Made by a program: the position numbers and the translations under genes
Source: Albula goreensis
Taxonomy: Eukaryota > Chordata > Actinopteri > Albuliformes > Albulidae
Direction: 5' to 3'
NCBI GenBank assembly: GCA_022829145.1
Contig: CM040752.1
Coordinates: forward strand, 28,799,586 to 28,863,585
Length of the DNA: 64,000 bases
Part shown: positions 1 to 12,189 of the stretch, piece by piece
How the letters are laid out: each line of letters starts with the position of its first letter
Position numbering within the stretch: position 1 is the first letter of the stretch
The notes under the pieces: generated by a model
Databases searched by the model: none
Told to the model about the DNA's origin: nothing
What the model saw: only the letters and a program-made list of their open reading frames with translations

Positions 1-2230
1 CATATGCAAGGAGACACACTGCCCACCCCTCCGCCCCCACCAGCCTAAATGAACAGTTCTGTAGTATAGCCTCCTTCACACTTCTTCTGAACCCCATAGC
101 CCCAATTACATTTGCAGATATTTCCTCCATTGGAAATACTTTACATTTTTAAAGAATATGAAGGTCTGGGGCTATTCTACATGATGTTATCTAACCAAAG
201 AGGAAGTACAAGACAGACCAGGCACACCTTACACCTCAGAACAGGTTAAACAATCCTGTTTTTCATGGCATTTATATAAAAGGCCCACCCCAATATAACC
301 TACTTTCTGATTACGATCAGGACTATAAGCATGACTTTGATGACTAGTTAAAAAAGCAACACACCTTCATTTGCTCAGTAACTTTACAAACTTTACAAAG
401 GATAGCTACATCAGATGTGAAACATATGTAAAAACATGTTATCGTGAGAAATAAATTTAGGAGGAAGTCTGAACAAAATGTCCTTTCAATTGACTTTTGC
501 AGTTATTGTAAAAGTCCAGTTATTGATTCTTCCAATGACATGTCAAATTTGGGCTCTGGTTCATTGTGCTACACCATTTACAACTACAGGATGTGACTGA
601 AATCACTCAGTGATGCTTTCCCACTAATCAAGGAGACCTTTCAAGTGAAAAGAACTGAGTTTGGACTGAACCTCTCCTCTTACCCCAAGCTCTCACGATC
701 ATAATTCATTAGCAAACACACTGAACATCCACATGATGTGACAGACAGCTCTGAACCAAAACTGAGTGGTTTCATTCACTCATATGTTGACCGTTATCAT
801 GTTTTCCCAGGCTTCCAGGCCTACGCTTTATATCACACAAGGGGGCTCCTTCACTTCACAAGGGGGCTGTTTGTTTAGGGCAGGAGACAAGATAAGCCCA
901 AAAAGTCAAATTATTACACTAAACAAACAAGACAAAATGCTTTCAACAAATAGGCTATCCCAAGTGTGATAACAGAGTAATATGACAACGATAACATATA
1001 AAAATTGCTAAAACGTAAAATGGGATTCTGAGAGCCAAAGATGAGCTCATTTTTGCTAGCTCCCACACATGCCTCCAGTAGTTCACGGATCCCTCCATCA
1101 TCAGCTATAAAAATGTGTTTGTGATGATCGATTCTGCCAAATGACACTTTGGGGCAAACACATGCAGAGTTAATTAGTTTTTAGCAGAGACGGCGAAGCA
1201 CTGTCTGTCTGATGCATTCCACATGCAATTAGTGGCCGCGATGACGTTCGAAAACTGACCCCCACAGTAGTCTCACAGCAACTGCACAGCAATGGTGCAG
1301 GCGGAGAGCTTCATTTCACAGAGCTTCCAGCAACGCCACGAAGCTGTTGATTTTTCCCTTCCCCCTCATCCCCCCCAACCCCAAGAGCATCATGTGTTTT
1401 TTTTTTTGCTCTGATCAAATAAAATCGCTCAGCCAAACATTTTTGAAACAACGCCAGTGGTTTCTTTTGCCGTGGACTCTGCGCCCCCCACGGGCCGATT
1501 CTAATCCAAACACGCACCGGCGCCTTGTGTGTGAATTTAAGCCATTAAGTAAACACGTGTGTGGCACAGCTTCATGTGAATGACTCCACTCTGAATGATG
1601 ACATCACCCTCTTGCAGTCAAGACGAGACTTCAATTAGTCTTTGCCATGTGGTAGCCAATGTGGTTCAGTCCCCGCACTGACCACGCTGGTCTCATGTGT
1701 GCATTGAAAGCACATTTTTAAGATGAACTGCATTCCACAAATCTGTTTCCAGCTTTTTAAATGGAGGAGGCTGAATTCCACACAAAATGAGTCCTGGGGG
1801 GTCATTTAAACTGAAACTGTATGAAATCAAATGAGCCAACGTTGATCTGAGAATTCTATCTTAAGTGAGATGAAGGCTTCAGGGTTTAAAATTTGCTCTA
1901 AAGGCATACAGCTACAGCTGCTGTTAGCATGTGTGAACAAAGCAACTTGGGCAGTGATATCTGAGCTTTCGCATGCAGCTTTTATTTGCAATTCAAGAGA
2001 TGCTCATGGCATTTCTATTATGTATACTGTATGCTCTCTGTGCAGTGTACGCTGAAACATACTATTACAGAACTGTGTGCTTTATGATTCCAAGTAATGT
2101 AATAATAACCTTAATATGACAAGGCACAAAAAAACAAAAACAAAAAAAAAAAAAAAAAACAAAAACGCAAGCTGATCCCTTGCCTAAAGGGTCAGTGGGA
2201 ACTTCACAATAATCGGTTGACAGCTCTCAT

Positions 2231-2294
2231 GGGGAGGAGAAGGGGTGTGGATGTTGGGGTGTGGATGTTGGGGTGGGGGCGTGGGTAGGAGGAA
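2231..2294 (+). repeat. G-rich block with a 14-bp tandem duplication
   Basis: Two exact adjacent copies of GGTGTGGATGTTGG lie at 2244-2257 and 2258-2271, followed by a partial third. Four or more runs of at least four G occur with short loops, so the plus strand could form a G-quadruplex. No gene is attached; it lies in the inferred rad54l2 intron. Confidence 0.6.
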
Positions 2295-2346
2295 AATAAA
2301 ATACAGAGAAAAATAATTTGCTGGGCTAAGAAAAGCCCAGGCAGTG

Positions 2347-2360
2347 GTTGTTATGGAGAC
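2347..2360 (+). promoter_or_regulatory. RFX X-box-like motif
   Basis: GTTGTTATGGAGAC resembles the RFX X-box consensus GTTGCCATGGAAAC at 11 of 14 positions. It is one of four such motifs in the inferred rad54l2 intron regions; the others are at 3823-3836, 7591-7604 and about 11227-11239. Motif resemblance only. Confidence 0.25.
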
Positions 2361-3813
2361 GGTGACAAAGAAACGGCAGGCGGCCCAGGTGATTCTACTC
2401 CATTCAGCTGGCCCGTTATGTAAAGTGAGAGTCCTGGGGCATCCCGCTGGGAGGCAGCAGTATAGGAGGAGAACTTGGAGGCCTGGATGGGCATACTGTG
2501 TCCCCTCACTAGCATCAACAGGACAAAATCACTTATCACTTATCAAACCCAGAGGCAAGCAATTATATCATTGTTTATAGAGGTGGGCCTGATACAATCC
2601 ACATTCAAATCAGCAAATGAATACAAACACAAACCTCAGAGGGGCACAGAGACATGCTGCATGATAGCACCACGACTGAAAAACCCTGAAGGCAAGGGGA
2701 AGCATCAGTTAAAAAAAGAAGGGGGTAAATTATCTGAATACAAAAGAACAAAACTGTCAGAGGTACATAAAAATCCACTGTGGAACAACAGTGGGAATGA
2801 GAATTACGTTAGGCCAAATTGAGATCAAATTAACCTGCTATTTCCAAGCACAACAGAAACTAGCACCTTCTGCTCCAATGGATTACACATAATTGCCATA
2901 CTTCAAGAACTACAAGACTTCTAAATTACACCACATTTAAAATCACAAGTGCATGGTATAATGAACTTTCAAACACTTGGAAAAGAACCACTTCGTAGTT
3001 CATAATTGGTTTTACATTTAGATGTGAAAATAAAGCGAGAACTTGCACACCACACAGTCTGACCGAGTGAAGCTGTATTTCTAAAATAGCCAAAAGACTT
3101 TATTTATAGTCACTATGTAAATCAAAATTGTGCAAACACTCCAAACACTTTGCACCAATGAAATTGTCATACCAAAACTCAAAATGGGCCAACAAATAAG
3201 CTAAACAGCTAAGATCATACCTAAAAACATGATCCCTCAGGGAGAACAGATGCCAAGAGTGGACAAGGTTAATGGTTTCTAACAGTACGGCCATTGTTTG
3301 GGTACATTTAGCAGAAATAAACACCCTGATATAAATACACAAGAGGAGAGTGAAGTAGACACAGTTAACTGATTCTATAGGCTCTGGGAAGATAAGCAGA
3401 TGGTAAAAACCACAACAAGCACATGTTCAACAGAGCTCAAAGCCCAATGACACGAGCAGAGTTACTAGCAAACATCAGGGTTTTCCAATGCCATTTCTGA
3501 GTACTTACAAACATAAATTATGAGTGATAGACAGGTGGTTTAAAACAGAACTGCAGGTCCAGTGTGGTGCAAAGAAGAGAGAATCTGAGTGAGAGAAAAA
3601 CCAGAGCGACTCTGATATTTCCCTCTTTGAGGTTGTGACAACTGGCCTTTTGTTTGCTGACAACACCTGGTCACAGAGCCACAGTCTTCAGGCAACACTG
3701 ATGCTCTCATTCACGTAGGCTACTGTGGATGTCGCAGTGACTGCCGTTATGTAAATCCCTTACGAAAGCGGGACTGCAGCGCCAGTTCCGGCCAGGAGTC
3801 TGACAGCGCCAGT

Positions 3814-3836
3814 CTGGTGCCTGGTACCATGACAAC
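3814..3836 (+). promoter_or_regulatory. 23-bp X-box-like element, copy 1
   Basis: This 23-mer, with core GGTACCATGACAAC, recurs in inverted orientation at 7591-7613 with one mismatch. Both copies have GTCGCAGTGACTG nearby (3731-3743 and 7620-7632). The core resembles an RFX X-box on the minus strand. Two near-identical complex 23-mers 3.8 kb apart point to either a shared regulatory module or two relics of one repeat family. Confidence 0.4.
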
Positions 3837-3953
3837 CATTGCTGGGTCACCTGACAGCAGCCCCCTTTAAAATGGCACTTCATTAATATGGAATATTCCC
3901 CCATCCTGAAAGTGAAAACAACAGAGTGCATGAAACAAATAACCATGCTTAAG

Positions 3954-4058
3954 CTCACCACTGTAATTCACCAAACACCCTGTTTCAGCTCACCACAGCA
4001 ATTCACCAACGACCCCGTCTCAATTCACCACAGAAATTCACCATTAATCATTACTACA
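3954..4058 (+). repeat. 35-bp degenerate tandem repeat, three copies
   Basis: Three consecutive 35-bp units start at 3954, 3989 and 4024. Each begins with TCACCAC after a C or T and carries AATTCACCA in the middle. The third unit diverges in its last third. Further ATTCAC-like fragments follow to about 4110. Noncoding, intronic. Confidence 0.7.
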
Positions 4059-5086
4059 GCATGTCCCCCTAAACCATAATACCCTATAATTCACTATTTA
4101 CCAATACCGCAGTGATTGAGGCCCAGTAAACCATAAATCACAAGGTACCACTACCAAAGCAAGTGTGTCACAGTACTCATAAATTCCTGGATGTTATTAT
4201 TACTCCAGCAAGTGTAGCACAGCTGTCGGGACCCAGTGAATCAATCAAAGGCATTTTATAGAGTGAGCCCTCTTAACAAACGCATTCCAACAGAGCACTC
4301 CAGAGAGTGCATTACACAGAAACAATACAAAGTTATTAGAGGAATAATGCAAAGTGAAAAGAGGGGGGGGAAAAAAAGATGAACGATTATGCAATGACTA
4401 TACAGCGTCACCTCCGCTGCGGCCTTGTAAGCGTAATTCTCTACCTACCATAACCACAGCCGCAGTGACAGAAACCATAAATCACAGTGCACTGTTACGA
4501 GTAGCCCATGCCCTACATCTTGTTGTTAATGTGAGAGTCTTTGTTTCCGCAGATCTGCTCAAGTACAGAGAGGTTTGCAGGGAGAAAGGAAAAGAGGGAT
4601 ATGTGAGAGACGCAGCTCTCTTCATTACTGAAAGGAGGCAGGCTGCGTTTCTGTTATGGCGGTGGCCGGGGGGGCGCAGCAGGAGTCAGGCATGCTTAAT
4701 TAGCAGTCTTGATGAGGGGTTTGCTTCGTGACTGTGTGTGTGACTCCCTGTGCAGTTCAGTCATATTTTTATAAACAAAAAAAAAAAAAAAAAAAAGCCA
4801 GTTCTGACAAAAAACCACATTGCTGTAACTCAGTTGTCATGGGTGTGCCTTGCAAATAATTCACAGCTACAGCTATGGGTATCCAAGTTACTGGTGTGCC
4901 ATCAGATGCAATCAAAACCAGTTTGCTCCTATCATCTCACTGGCTGTTTGAAACAGCTGTTACTAGCCTATCCATGGATGAAAGGCTGTATGTTTTCTTT
5001 TCCTACTCAGCTAAACACAAAAATCTTTTCGAAAGTATCGAAATAAGGATAGCTGTATATATGGAAATTGTTTTAACAGGCTTGAG

Positions 5087-5127
5087 TTGCACCACAGTAC
5101 ACATGATGACTGTGTACTGTGGTGCAA
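5087..5127. repeat. Perfect 17-bp inverted repeat with 7-nt loop
   Basis: The left arm TTGCACCACAGTACACA (5087-5103) and right arm TGTGTACTGTGGTGCAA (5111-5127) are exact reverse complements around the loop TGATGAC. I do not recognise a known microRNA in either arm. The stem is shorter than a usual pre-miRNA, and the flanks add no obvious further pairing. Confidence 0.8.
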
Positions 5128-5716
5128 GGTCAGCCCCACCTCTTCAAAAGACAGGCCCAATCAGAACACAGACCTGAAGAGCAGACGTGCCCTGCAGCAG
5201 CAAAGAGTTCTGTGGAAAAAAAAAAAAAAAGGAGAAACGAAAAATGAGCAAATCAATGCGGCAGCACAGAGCGAATAGCAAGGTAACCACACTACCTGGA
5301 GGTTGATTGGACGATCTGCCACCAGGTATGATAACTAAAAGTAAGGACAAAGAGAGAGGCGCTGGATAGAGCTTCCTTTCTGCTTGCAGTTTCTTGACAT
5401 TTTCAGTCTTTTCTCCAATTAAAAGTTACCCCAAAACTACATTCTGTGCAAGTTTTCACTTTTAACTGAGTTAACTGAAAAACACGCTTTTGGACTTTCT
5501 AAAGCAGAGGGTGGAGATATTCAATACTTGTGCCATGTGCATGCAAGCTTTTATGCTAAGTGATTCTTGAGGACAAACTGGTTGAATGAGGTAATTACCC
5601 TAAACCGATGCCAGTAAAATATTATTTGAGCATATGGCAAGACAACTTTAGGATTCAGGTGCGACATCTGCCAAAATATTAAAAATGTTAATGAAAATGG
5701 CAATGAGATGATGGAG

Positions 5717-5732
5717 TTAATTAGGTAATTAA
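5717..5732. promoter_or_regulatory. Palindromic homeodomain-type site
   Basis: TTAATTAGGTAATTAA is a perfect 7-bp inverted repeat of TTAATTA around GG, with two TAAT cores facing each other. It sits in an unusually complex, non-repetitive block (5690-6010) that also holds a DR1 motif at 5846-5859. Function is inferred from the motif only. Confidence 0.35.
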
Positions 5733-5845
5733 CAGGAGAGGAAGTGTGGCGCGGAACCAGGCACCTGTGTGGCCCTGCCGCAGCAGAGTGCTGGGGCAGA
5801 GGGGAGGGGGTTAAGCCTGCCGTAACCAGCGCATACGCCAGCTGA

Positions 5846-5859
5846 TGAACCTTTGACCT
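5846..5859 (-). promoter_or_regulatory. DR1 nuclear receptor response element
   Basis: On the minus strand the sequence reads AGGTCAAAGGTTCA: two direct half-sites one base apart, the classical DR1 bound by HNF4, COUP-TF and RXR heterodimers. The half-site match is close to ideal. Occupancy cannot be judged from sequence. Confidence 0.4.
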
Positions 5860-6102
5860 GCATGTAACGGATCCCCGAGCGAACCACGGCGCCCTCCACT
5901 CCACACACTTGCCTCAGAACTACTGACCTTAATCCTGTGTGCCAGTTATTGGATTATACGCAGGGCCGGGTCGGCGGGCAGTCGGCCCAGTTATGAGAGA
6001 CACGCGCGTCAACCTTTGCGTGCGAGCGTGTCTCTCGCACAGCGAGGGTCTGTGTGGGACCATGCGTGGCTGCATATACATACCCGGTGTCTGTAGATGC
6101 AA

Positions 6103-6109
6103 GTTTGTG

Positions 6110-6140
<31 letters not shown>
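6103..6140 (+). repeat. GT then GA simple repeat
   Basis: An interrupted GT run is followed by GAGAGAGAGA. The same GT-to-GA arrangement recurs at 56372-56405. Confidence 0.9.
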
Positions 6141-6141
<1 letters not shown>

Positions 6142-6192
6142 CAGTATTTGTGTGGGTTTCTGTGCATGCCTGCACAGTGATGCATGTATCTA

Positions 6193-6345
6193 TCATCACA
6201 TTACATTAAAGTCATTTAGCTGACACTTTTATCCAAAGCGACTTAGTTTTTTTTTTTTTTTTGCTAACCAAGGACCAATCCCCCTGGTTGCATGTGGGGT
6301 TAAGGGCCTTGCTCAAGAGACCAACAGCAGTTTGTGACTGCATGA
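6193..6345 (+). mobile_element. Fish interspersed repeat fragment (SINE/MITE-type)
   Basis: Contains GTCATTTAGCTGACACTTTT followed by ATCCAAAGCGACTTA, an internal T run, and GGGTTAAGGGCCTTGCTCAA with AACAGCAG. I recognise this arrangement as a very abundant interspersed repeat of ray-finned fish, and it is the main clue to the organism. The copy is diverged and noncoding. I do not name a subfamily. Confidence 0.75.
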
Positions 6346-6560
6346 AAAGCAACTGCATCATGAAAGTGCTTGAAAGAGATAACAAACGTGTAACTGTGAG
6401 AGTTTTTGTGTTTGAATATTTTAGTACATATGCAAATAGTGGGAGTGAATAGGGGACCTTTTAATAGTATGAGTGATTGCATGCCCGGCAACAATCAGTT
6501 CATAACCCTTCATAACAGGGTTGTTGGCATATGCTGGAAAGACCACACACACATCCCCCC

Positions 6561-6562
<2 letters not shown>

Positions 6563-6655
<93 letters not shown>
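6563..6655 (+). repeat. (CA)n microsatellite, about 46 units
   Basis: Uninterrupted AC/CA dinucleotide run of 93 bp. The Thr-His and Cys-Val frames across it are artefacts of the repeat. Confidence 0.98.
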
Positions 6656-6658
<3 letters not shown>

Positions 6659-7590
6659 CCCCTGAAAAACAGGTGCTCAGGATCACACCCCCCCAAAGGA
6701 ACCCCAAGGCAGCATCCCGCTGAGTCACGACCAAACAGTGCAGAGTCACGAACCAAAGCCTTCATCAAAGACACTGAATAAAGCAAGTACTGACTCCCGC
6801 TGTGACCTCCTGGCCTACGCTGTTGCTGCAACAACAACAATAACAACAACACAGACAATTACAGACTGCCTACTTTATGGTTATACTTACAAAGCACCTC
6901 TGTATCTCAAATGTTTGCCATCTCTTTTACTTTTTATTGCTGCCAGATACATAACAAAGACCCTCACTGTATCCAAGTATTATTCAGCAGGACACCACTG
7001 ATGTGCATCAGAGCAGAGAGCAAATCTAGTGTGCTGTGTTTACAAACTTGTATTAGTATACCCAGCACTGTGTCAACACAGCAACTTAATGTCATAAAAC
7101 CACCACCACACATCAGGATTTCCCCAAATGTTATCCACAAAATTTAGATAGTGCTAATTAGTGTGTATATTTGCAGAAAAGTTAAAACATGACTAAAAAA
7201 CATTTTTTTCCACTCCTAAAATGTACTTTTGGGATGCCAGAAGTGTTTTCCAACCAATCACATCACACCCTCTTAGAATCTGAGAATGGCTATGTGATAA
7301 CAATTTCAGCCAGCAGCTGCTACTGAAGTGCTCAATGACTATTCTTTAGTTATACATGCTGTATTAAATACAGTGGACTGATAATTACTGATTGAATAAA
7401 AGGCCATTCATCTCATTTGGTCCACAGGTTAGAGTGCATACAGAAGTCAGTGTATTCTCGGCCTGGAACACTTGAATGGTTTCCACTTCCAACCTTAATG
7501 ATTGCACTTAAGGTAATGTTAGCAACGGCACACAGCAAACTTATTGTTACTCTGACACAGTGAGTGACAAGGAGGCGGTGCCTGGAAACC

Positions 7591-7613
7591 GTTGTCATGG
7601 TACGAGGCACCAG
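7591..7613 (-). promoter_or_regulatory. 23-bp X-box-like element, copy 2 (inverted)
   Basis: The reverse complement of this block matches 3814-3836 at 22 of 23 positions. Here it is also flanked by an inverted pair, GGTGCCT (7577-7583) and AGGCACC (7605-7611), which places GTTGTCATGG between palindromic arms. The core resembles an RFX X-box. Confidence 0.4.
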
Positions 7614-7698
7614 GCTGCTGTCGCAGTGACTGAGGCAGGCTGGAACCCCCTGGGTGGAAGTGGATCTGTGGAGAAGTAGCCCTGGATCGCAGAGCGTT

Positions 7699-7725
7699 GG
7701 GGGAAGGGGGAGGGGGAAGGAGGGG
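7699..7725 (+). other. Strong G-quadruplex motif
   Basis: Four G tracts of 5, 5, 5 and 4 bases (7699-7703, 7706-7710, 7712-7716, 7722-7725) are separated by loops of 2, 1 and 5 bases. This is a compact, high-scoring G4 pattern. Just downstream are TTTATATAAC (7749-7758) and a GC-rich block to about 8130, possibly an internal promoter or enhancer, but no exon could be supported. Confidence 0.6.
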
Positions 7726-10700
7726 CACTGAGCCCCGCTTTCATAACCGCTTTATATAACGCCGGTCACCGTGACATCTGCAGCAGATAATGCTCGCGAG
7801 CGAGTGTAAACCATGGCACCCTGACCAGCTGCAGGCGGTAAACAAAATGGGAAACGAGGAGGCCAATTGTCACAGCCTTGGGGGGGCAAGGACGTCAGGC
7901 TGGCTGCTTTTATCCCTCTCCGTCTCTCTCTCTCGCTCCTCCTCTAGTGCCTGCTGCTCCCTGTCCCCTCCCCAGAGTTTGTCGCGTATGAGGAGGGCGT
8001 GGGATTAATTATAGCCCTGGGCTGCGCACGAGCACGGCTGTGCCCCTGGAAGGCTCTTACACAACCACAGAACAAGCACACACGGAGGCTGGGAGGAGCC
8101 GGGGCGGGAGACGGGCGGCTCAGCATCACGCCGCCACTGCAGAGAAGTTCAGAAAAGGTGACATCATTTAACAAAGGAAGGCTGTTAGCTGCATTTTAAC
8201 TCCGTCAACACCCTGCCTCTGCTCATGTGAGGAGTGGTCCAGGAAAAACCTGTGGCCCAAGCACAACTGATTTCCAGACTGCTGCTCAATGGCAACAAAT
8301 CAGAGCTACCCTGGAAAAATCTGATAGTGTTTTCTCTTTTAAATCCCCACTGTTTTTCTTTTTACATTTTTGGAATACTTTTCCCATTTTTTCCACCCTG
8401 TCTGACATGCCCACTTGAATATACAAGCCATGTGCATTGTTACGGCCTCCATGGTCAACCTTGGAGAACACAGGCAAGAAAGCATGCACTCTCCTCTGAA
8501 AAACATCATGCTGTTTCTGCAGGAGTTCAGCTCTCACATAAACGCATCAAAGTAAAGCCCTATTCATGTGAACTGTGGGTACCTGAACGACCAGCAGGGG
8601 TCAATAGTGAGTGCTGACAGACATCTCCAACGAGAGAATTCCTGCCTCCCCCTTCCCCTGGGAGACAGTGCTGCGAATTACGTGTCTTCCCACAGGGCTG
8701 CCGGTCACAGACGTCACTAGCATGGTGCTGATTTGACGGCAGACAGCCGGGCTCATCCACACACTGGAACAGTGCCCTTGTGCCTTAGAAGGATGAGTCA
8801 CTCAGCAGCTCCAAATGCCCAAATCACAGGCCTCTTGATCCAGAGCTTTTACTGTATTACAGGCTGTGGGGAAGCTAACTGAAAACTCTGATAAATCCAC
8901 TATTCAGAAGATGCAATTAATCTCTGCCAGCAAAACAAAACAAAACAACAAAAAAACATGAAGCTGGCAAAAATTAATTTCGAGTTTCACTCTTATTGAT
9001 GTACTGTTTTCATTTCATTCAACTGTTGAAACAAAGAATCCAAATGAGAGTAATTAAACCTAAGGGGTATGTTCTCAGTTCAAAGAGAAATTCAAAGCAT
9101 TTCCGTTTAAACAAAAACCTTTGCAATCAGACCGAAACCCCTGCAGAACAAGGAGACACGGCCCTGTTAGCAGGTTCCCAGCAGACTGGCCATCACTCAC
9201 ATTCCTTGAGCTGTACAAACACCTCCACACCTTGTAATGCAAAAAATGAACTCTTATTGGGTATTACAAACATAAAACAGACTTTTACCTTCATAATACC
9301 CAATACCCACTTGTTTTTTTTTTTTTTTTTTTAAGATCCATTGTCTTACCTAGCATTATATCACCAATAATATTTTTCTTTATATGATATTACCAAACTA
9401 TGATACCAATTATGATTACCAAACTATGATATAACCTGGTTTTAAGACATCTTATCAAGATTTGTCTTATCACATCGCAATTTTGGCAAAATGGTCTCAA
9501 AACGTGTATTTTTTTAAGTTGTTTCAGGTTGCAAATTTTAGTGTGGTAATTAAATGGCAGACAAAAACACAGGGTTTTCTTTCATCTGTTCAATTCTGTT
9601 TTGTTTTTCGTTTCCTCTCAAGCAGAACCAACCTTCCACCTCTCCCTCGCTGCCCGCCATTAACTCTGCAATACCCTGCTGCACATGCGTGCATGCCGCC
9701 GCTGCCTCAGCTGGGAGAATTCATGAAGGTCTTCCCTGACCGACTGACTGACTGAGGCGAGGGAGGAGGGTGGGGTGGGGGGTGACGGGCCTGGGGGCTC
9801 CATCTGATGAGCCTCACTTCAGAACAAATACTCCCAGACACGGCAACCTGCCAGAGGCCCTGGAGGTGGTTCTGGGCAAGGAGGAGAGTGTTCTAATCTC
9901 AGCCCCCACACGGCTTCCCACCCACACGGTCAGCAAGCATGAAAGCCACCCGCCAGACTCCTCAAACAATTCTCTAAGAAGCTAAAATTATAGGTCTTGA
10001 ATTTGAGAAGTTTTCAAAAAAAAAAAAAAGTGGATTTTTGTTCAAGTGAAGAATTCAGGGAGGGACATATTGATTAGGAAAAATTGTAATGCGCCAGCAC
10101 TTCTGAATCTCTCAAGAAACATGTCAGTACCAAGCTAAGTCTGTAGCACTGCAACTTATTTCCAGTCCTGTAGTTGTTGCGTTTTCATCTTCCCTCTGGC
10201 AATTTGACTCAACACCAAGTCAAATTCTCAGCTCATTGTTCAAAACTAATGTATCAGGCAGACTGACACTCTCATGGGGCCTTTCCTAAAACTAAAGAGA
10301 AAAAGAAATGACTGTACACTCTTTATGCTCCTAATTTTTCATTACACCAAGAAAGCGAACAACGTTTCAGCAAAAGTTACCTTCGTCAGGGTTCTTAAGT
10401 ATGGGTGCAATGGTTAAAAACCTATATAAGCACGTACATGAGTAACAGGTGCAACAAATAATATGTGACATCTTTCTCGGTCTCTGGCTTAATATTGAAA
10501 GCTTGACAGTCAGATGCAAATCATTCCACAGTGTCATGATCACACCTAAGATTGCATCTGTGAGTTCATGCATTTGATGACTACTGGCACAGGTGCTGGG
10601 TGGATGTACCAGCAACATAATGGCAGGATTGGTGTGATGAGAATAACACCAGAGTAAGCTTGTACATTGGTACCTGGCTATGGCCTGAGCCTAAATGCCA

Positions 10701-12162
10701 AGCCAGATCAGGATGGTCAAATGTCATATTAACGCCGACAACTAATTAGAGAATTGGGAAAATAGTATTCAGAACCGACTCAAAATAAGACCAAAGCTAA
10801 TGGAAAAATAAACACAAAATTCAGCTGCAAAAGAATGAAAAAATAAACTCCAATGAGAAATGAAAGGAAAACCATTTGTCTGTCTCTGTGCTATGCTTTC
10901 AGGAGACACAGTATTGGAGCAGTCAGTCTTCACGGAGAATACCGCCGGGATCGCTCTGTTCGGTATGAGTTTCTGAGGCGGTTTCCTCCTCACGTTCTCT
11001 CCATGGGCTCACCATGAGCGCCAGAGCTTCAGTGGAGCTGCGGCTTCGGATGCCGCTAACCGCTGCCGCTGACTGCACCACATGAACAGAGCTAGATCAA
11101 CAGCGCCAAGAAGAAAGGTGTAGGTAGGTGCTGTTCCCCAAGCGGCATAGCTGGATCAGTCTCAGCCTTTATCAGAATAAATGGCTGGGGATAGGCTGAA
11201 AACGAGGGTGAACTGATCCTTGATTGGTTGCCACGAGACAAAAATAACTGCAGCTCAGAAGGAAAAAAAAAAAAAAGTCAGTCCTGAGAGAAACCAAGTA
11301 CAAACAGACACGGAACACTGACGTGTAGCGCTAAAACATTCCAAGGGACCCATGTGGAGAGGTAAACACTGCAGATAGGGTAGCTGTATTTTGCACACAC
11401 TTGACTGGTACAATCTGTGCTTTTTTAAGGGTTGGGACAACACATTGAAACATGGAATTATGAGATGCGCAGATGGGAATAAAGTATAAACAAGATGTAC
11501 AAGACCAATTTTTTTTTTTTTTTTTTTTTTTAAACTGGCTACGAGCTTGACTTGGGGTTTTCCCTTGTGGCTGACGACAATTTCTGTTTGGCAGTATTCA
11601 GTTGTGCCTGCTCAGGGCTTTTTGAAGCACGCTCTTTTGCATGTTTATTGAATTCTGGCAGGTGAACCCTGCTGCTTCAATTCAGTAATGCCAGGGGGGT
11701 CAGCCATCCCTGACTCTGTTCCTAGTAGGAGTCACAGGCATCTGTATGAGAGAATGGGTTCCCTGTATGAATAAGGTAACATCAAAAGCAGAGGACACAA
11801 AATGTTGTTATTGCTTGTCTACATAATTGTACCTAGACTTCAGACTGACCGTTGTGTCATTCGGAATTGCTGCTGCCAAACTCAAATTCTAGTTTACAGT
11901 TCAAATTGCAGCTTTAAGTTGGCGGCAATTAAACTGCAGTACGTCTGTAACTCATGTTCAAGTATAGTATAACAACTGGTTCCCTTGAAATTAATTAAAC
12001 ATCTACGTGCTTGAAAAAGATGAGATTTGATGACATTCTTTCATGGAGAAGGCTACCTTACCGAGGTACCTGTACAATGCAACTCTAGAACTGTTCTTCT
12101 GCAGACCCCACAGCTGTGCACCTGTAGAGCAGAAGCTTAAATCCGCGCACTCACACACTCAG

Positions 12163-12189
12163 AGTACGCATGCATGACACATGCGTACT
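12163..12189. repeat. Inverted repeat, 10-bp arms
   Basis: AGTACGCATG (12163-12172) and CATGCGTACT (12180-12189) are exact reverse complements around the 7-nt loop CATGACA. Alternating purine/pyrimidine sequence may favour Z-DNA. Confidence 0.7.

Noticed and set aside
4354..4731. 125-residue open frame on the plus strand
   Set aside because: No recognisable domain and no splice partners; it lies in inferred intron and opens in a G/A homopolymer.
5087..5127. The 17-bp hairpin as a microRNA precursor
   Set aside because: The stem is too short for a typical precursor, and neither arm matches a microRNA I know.
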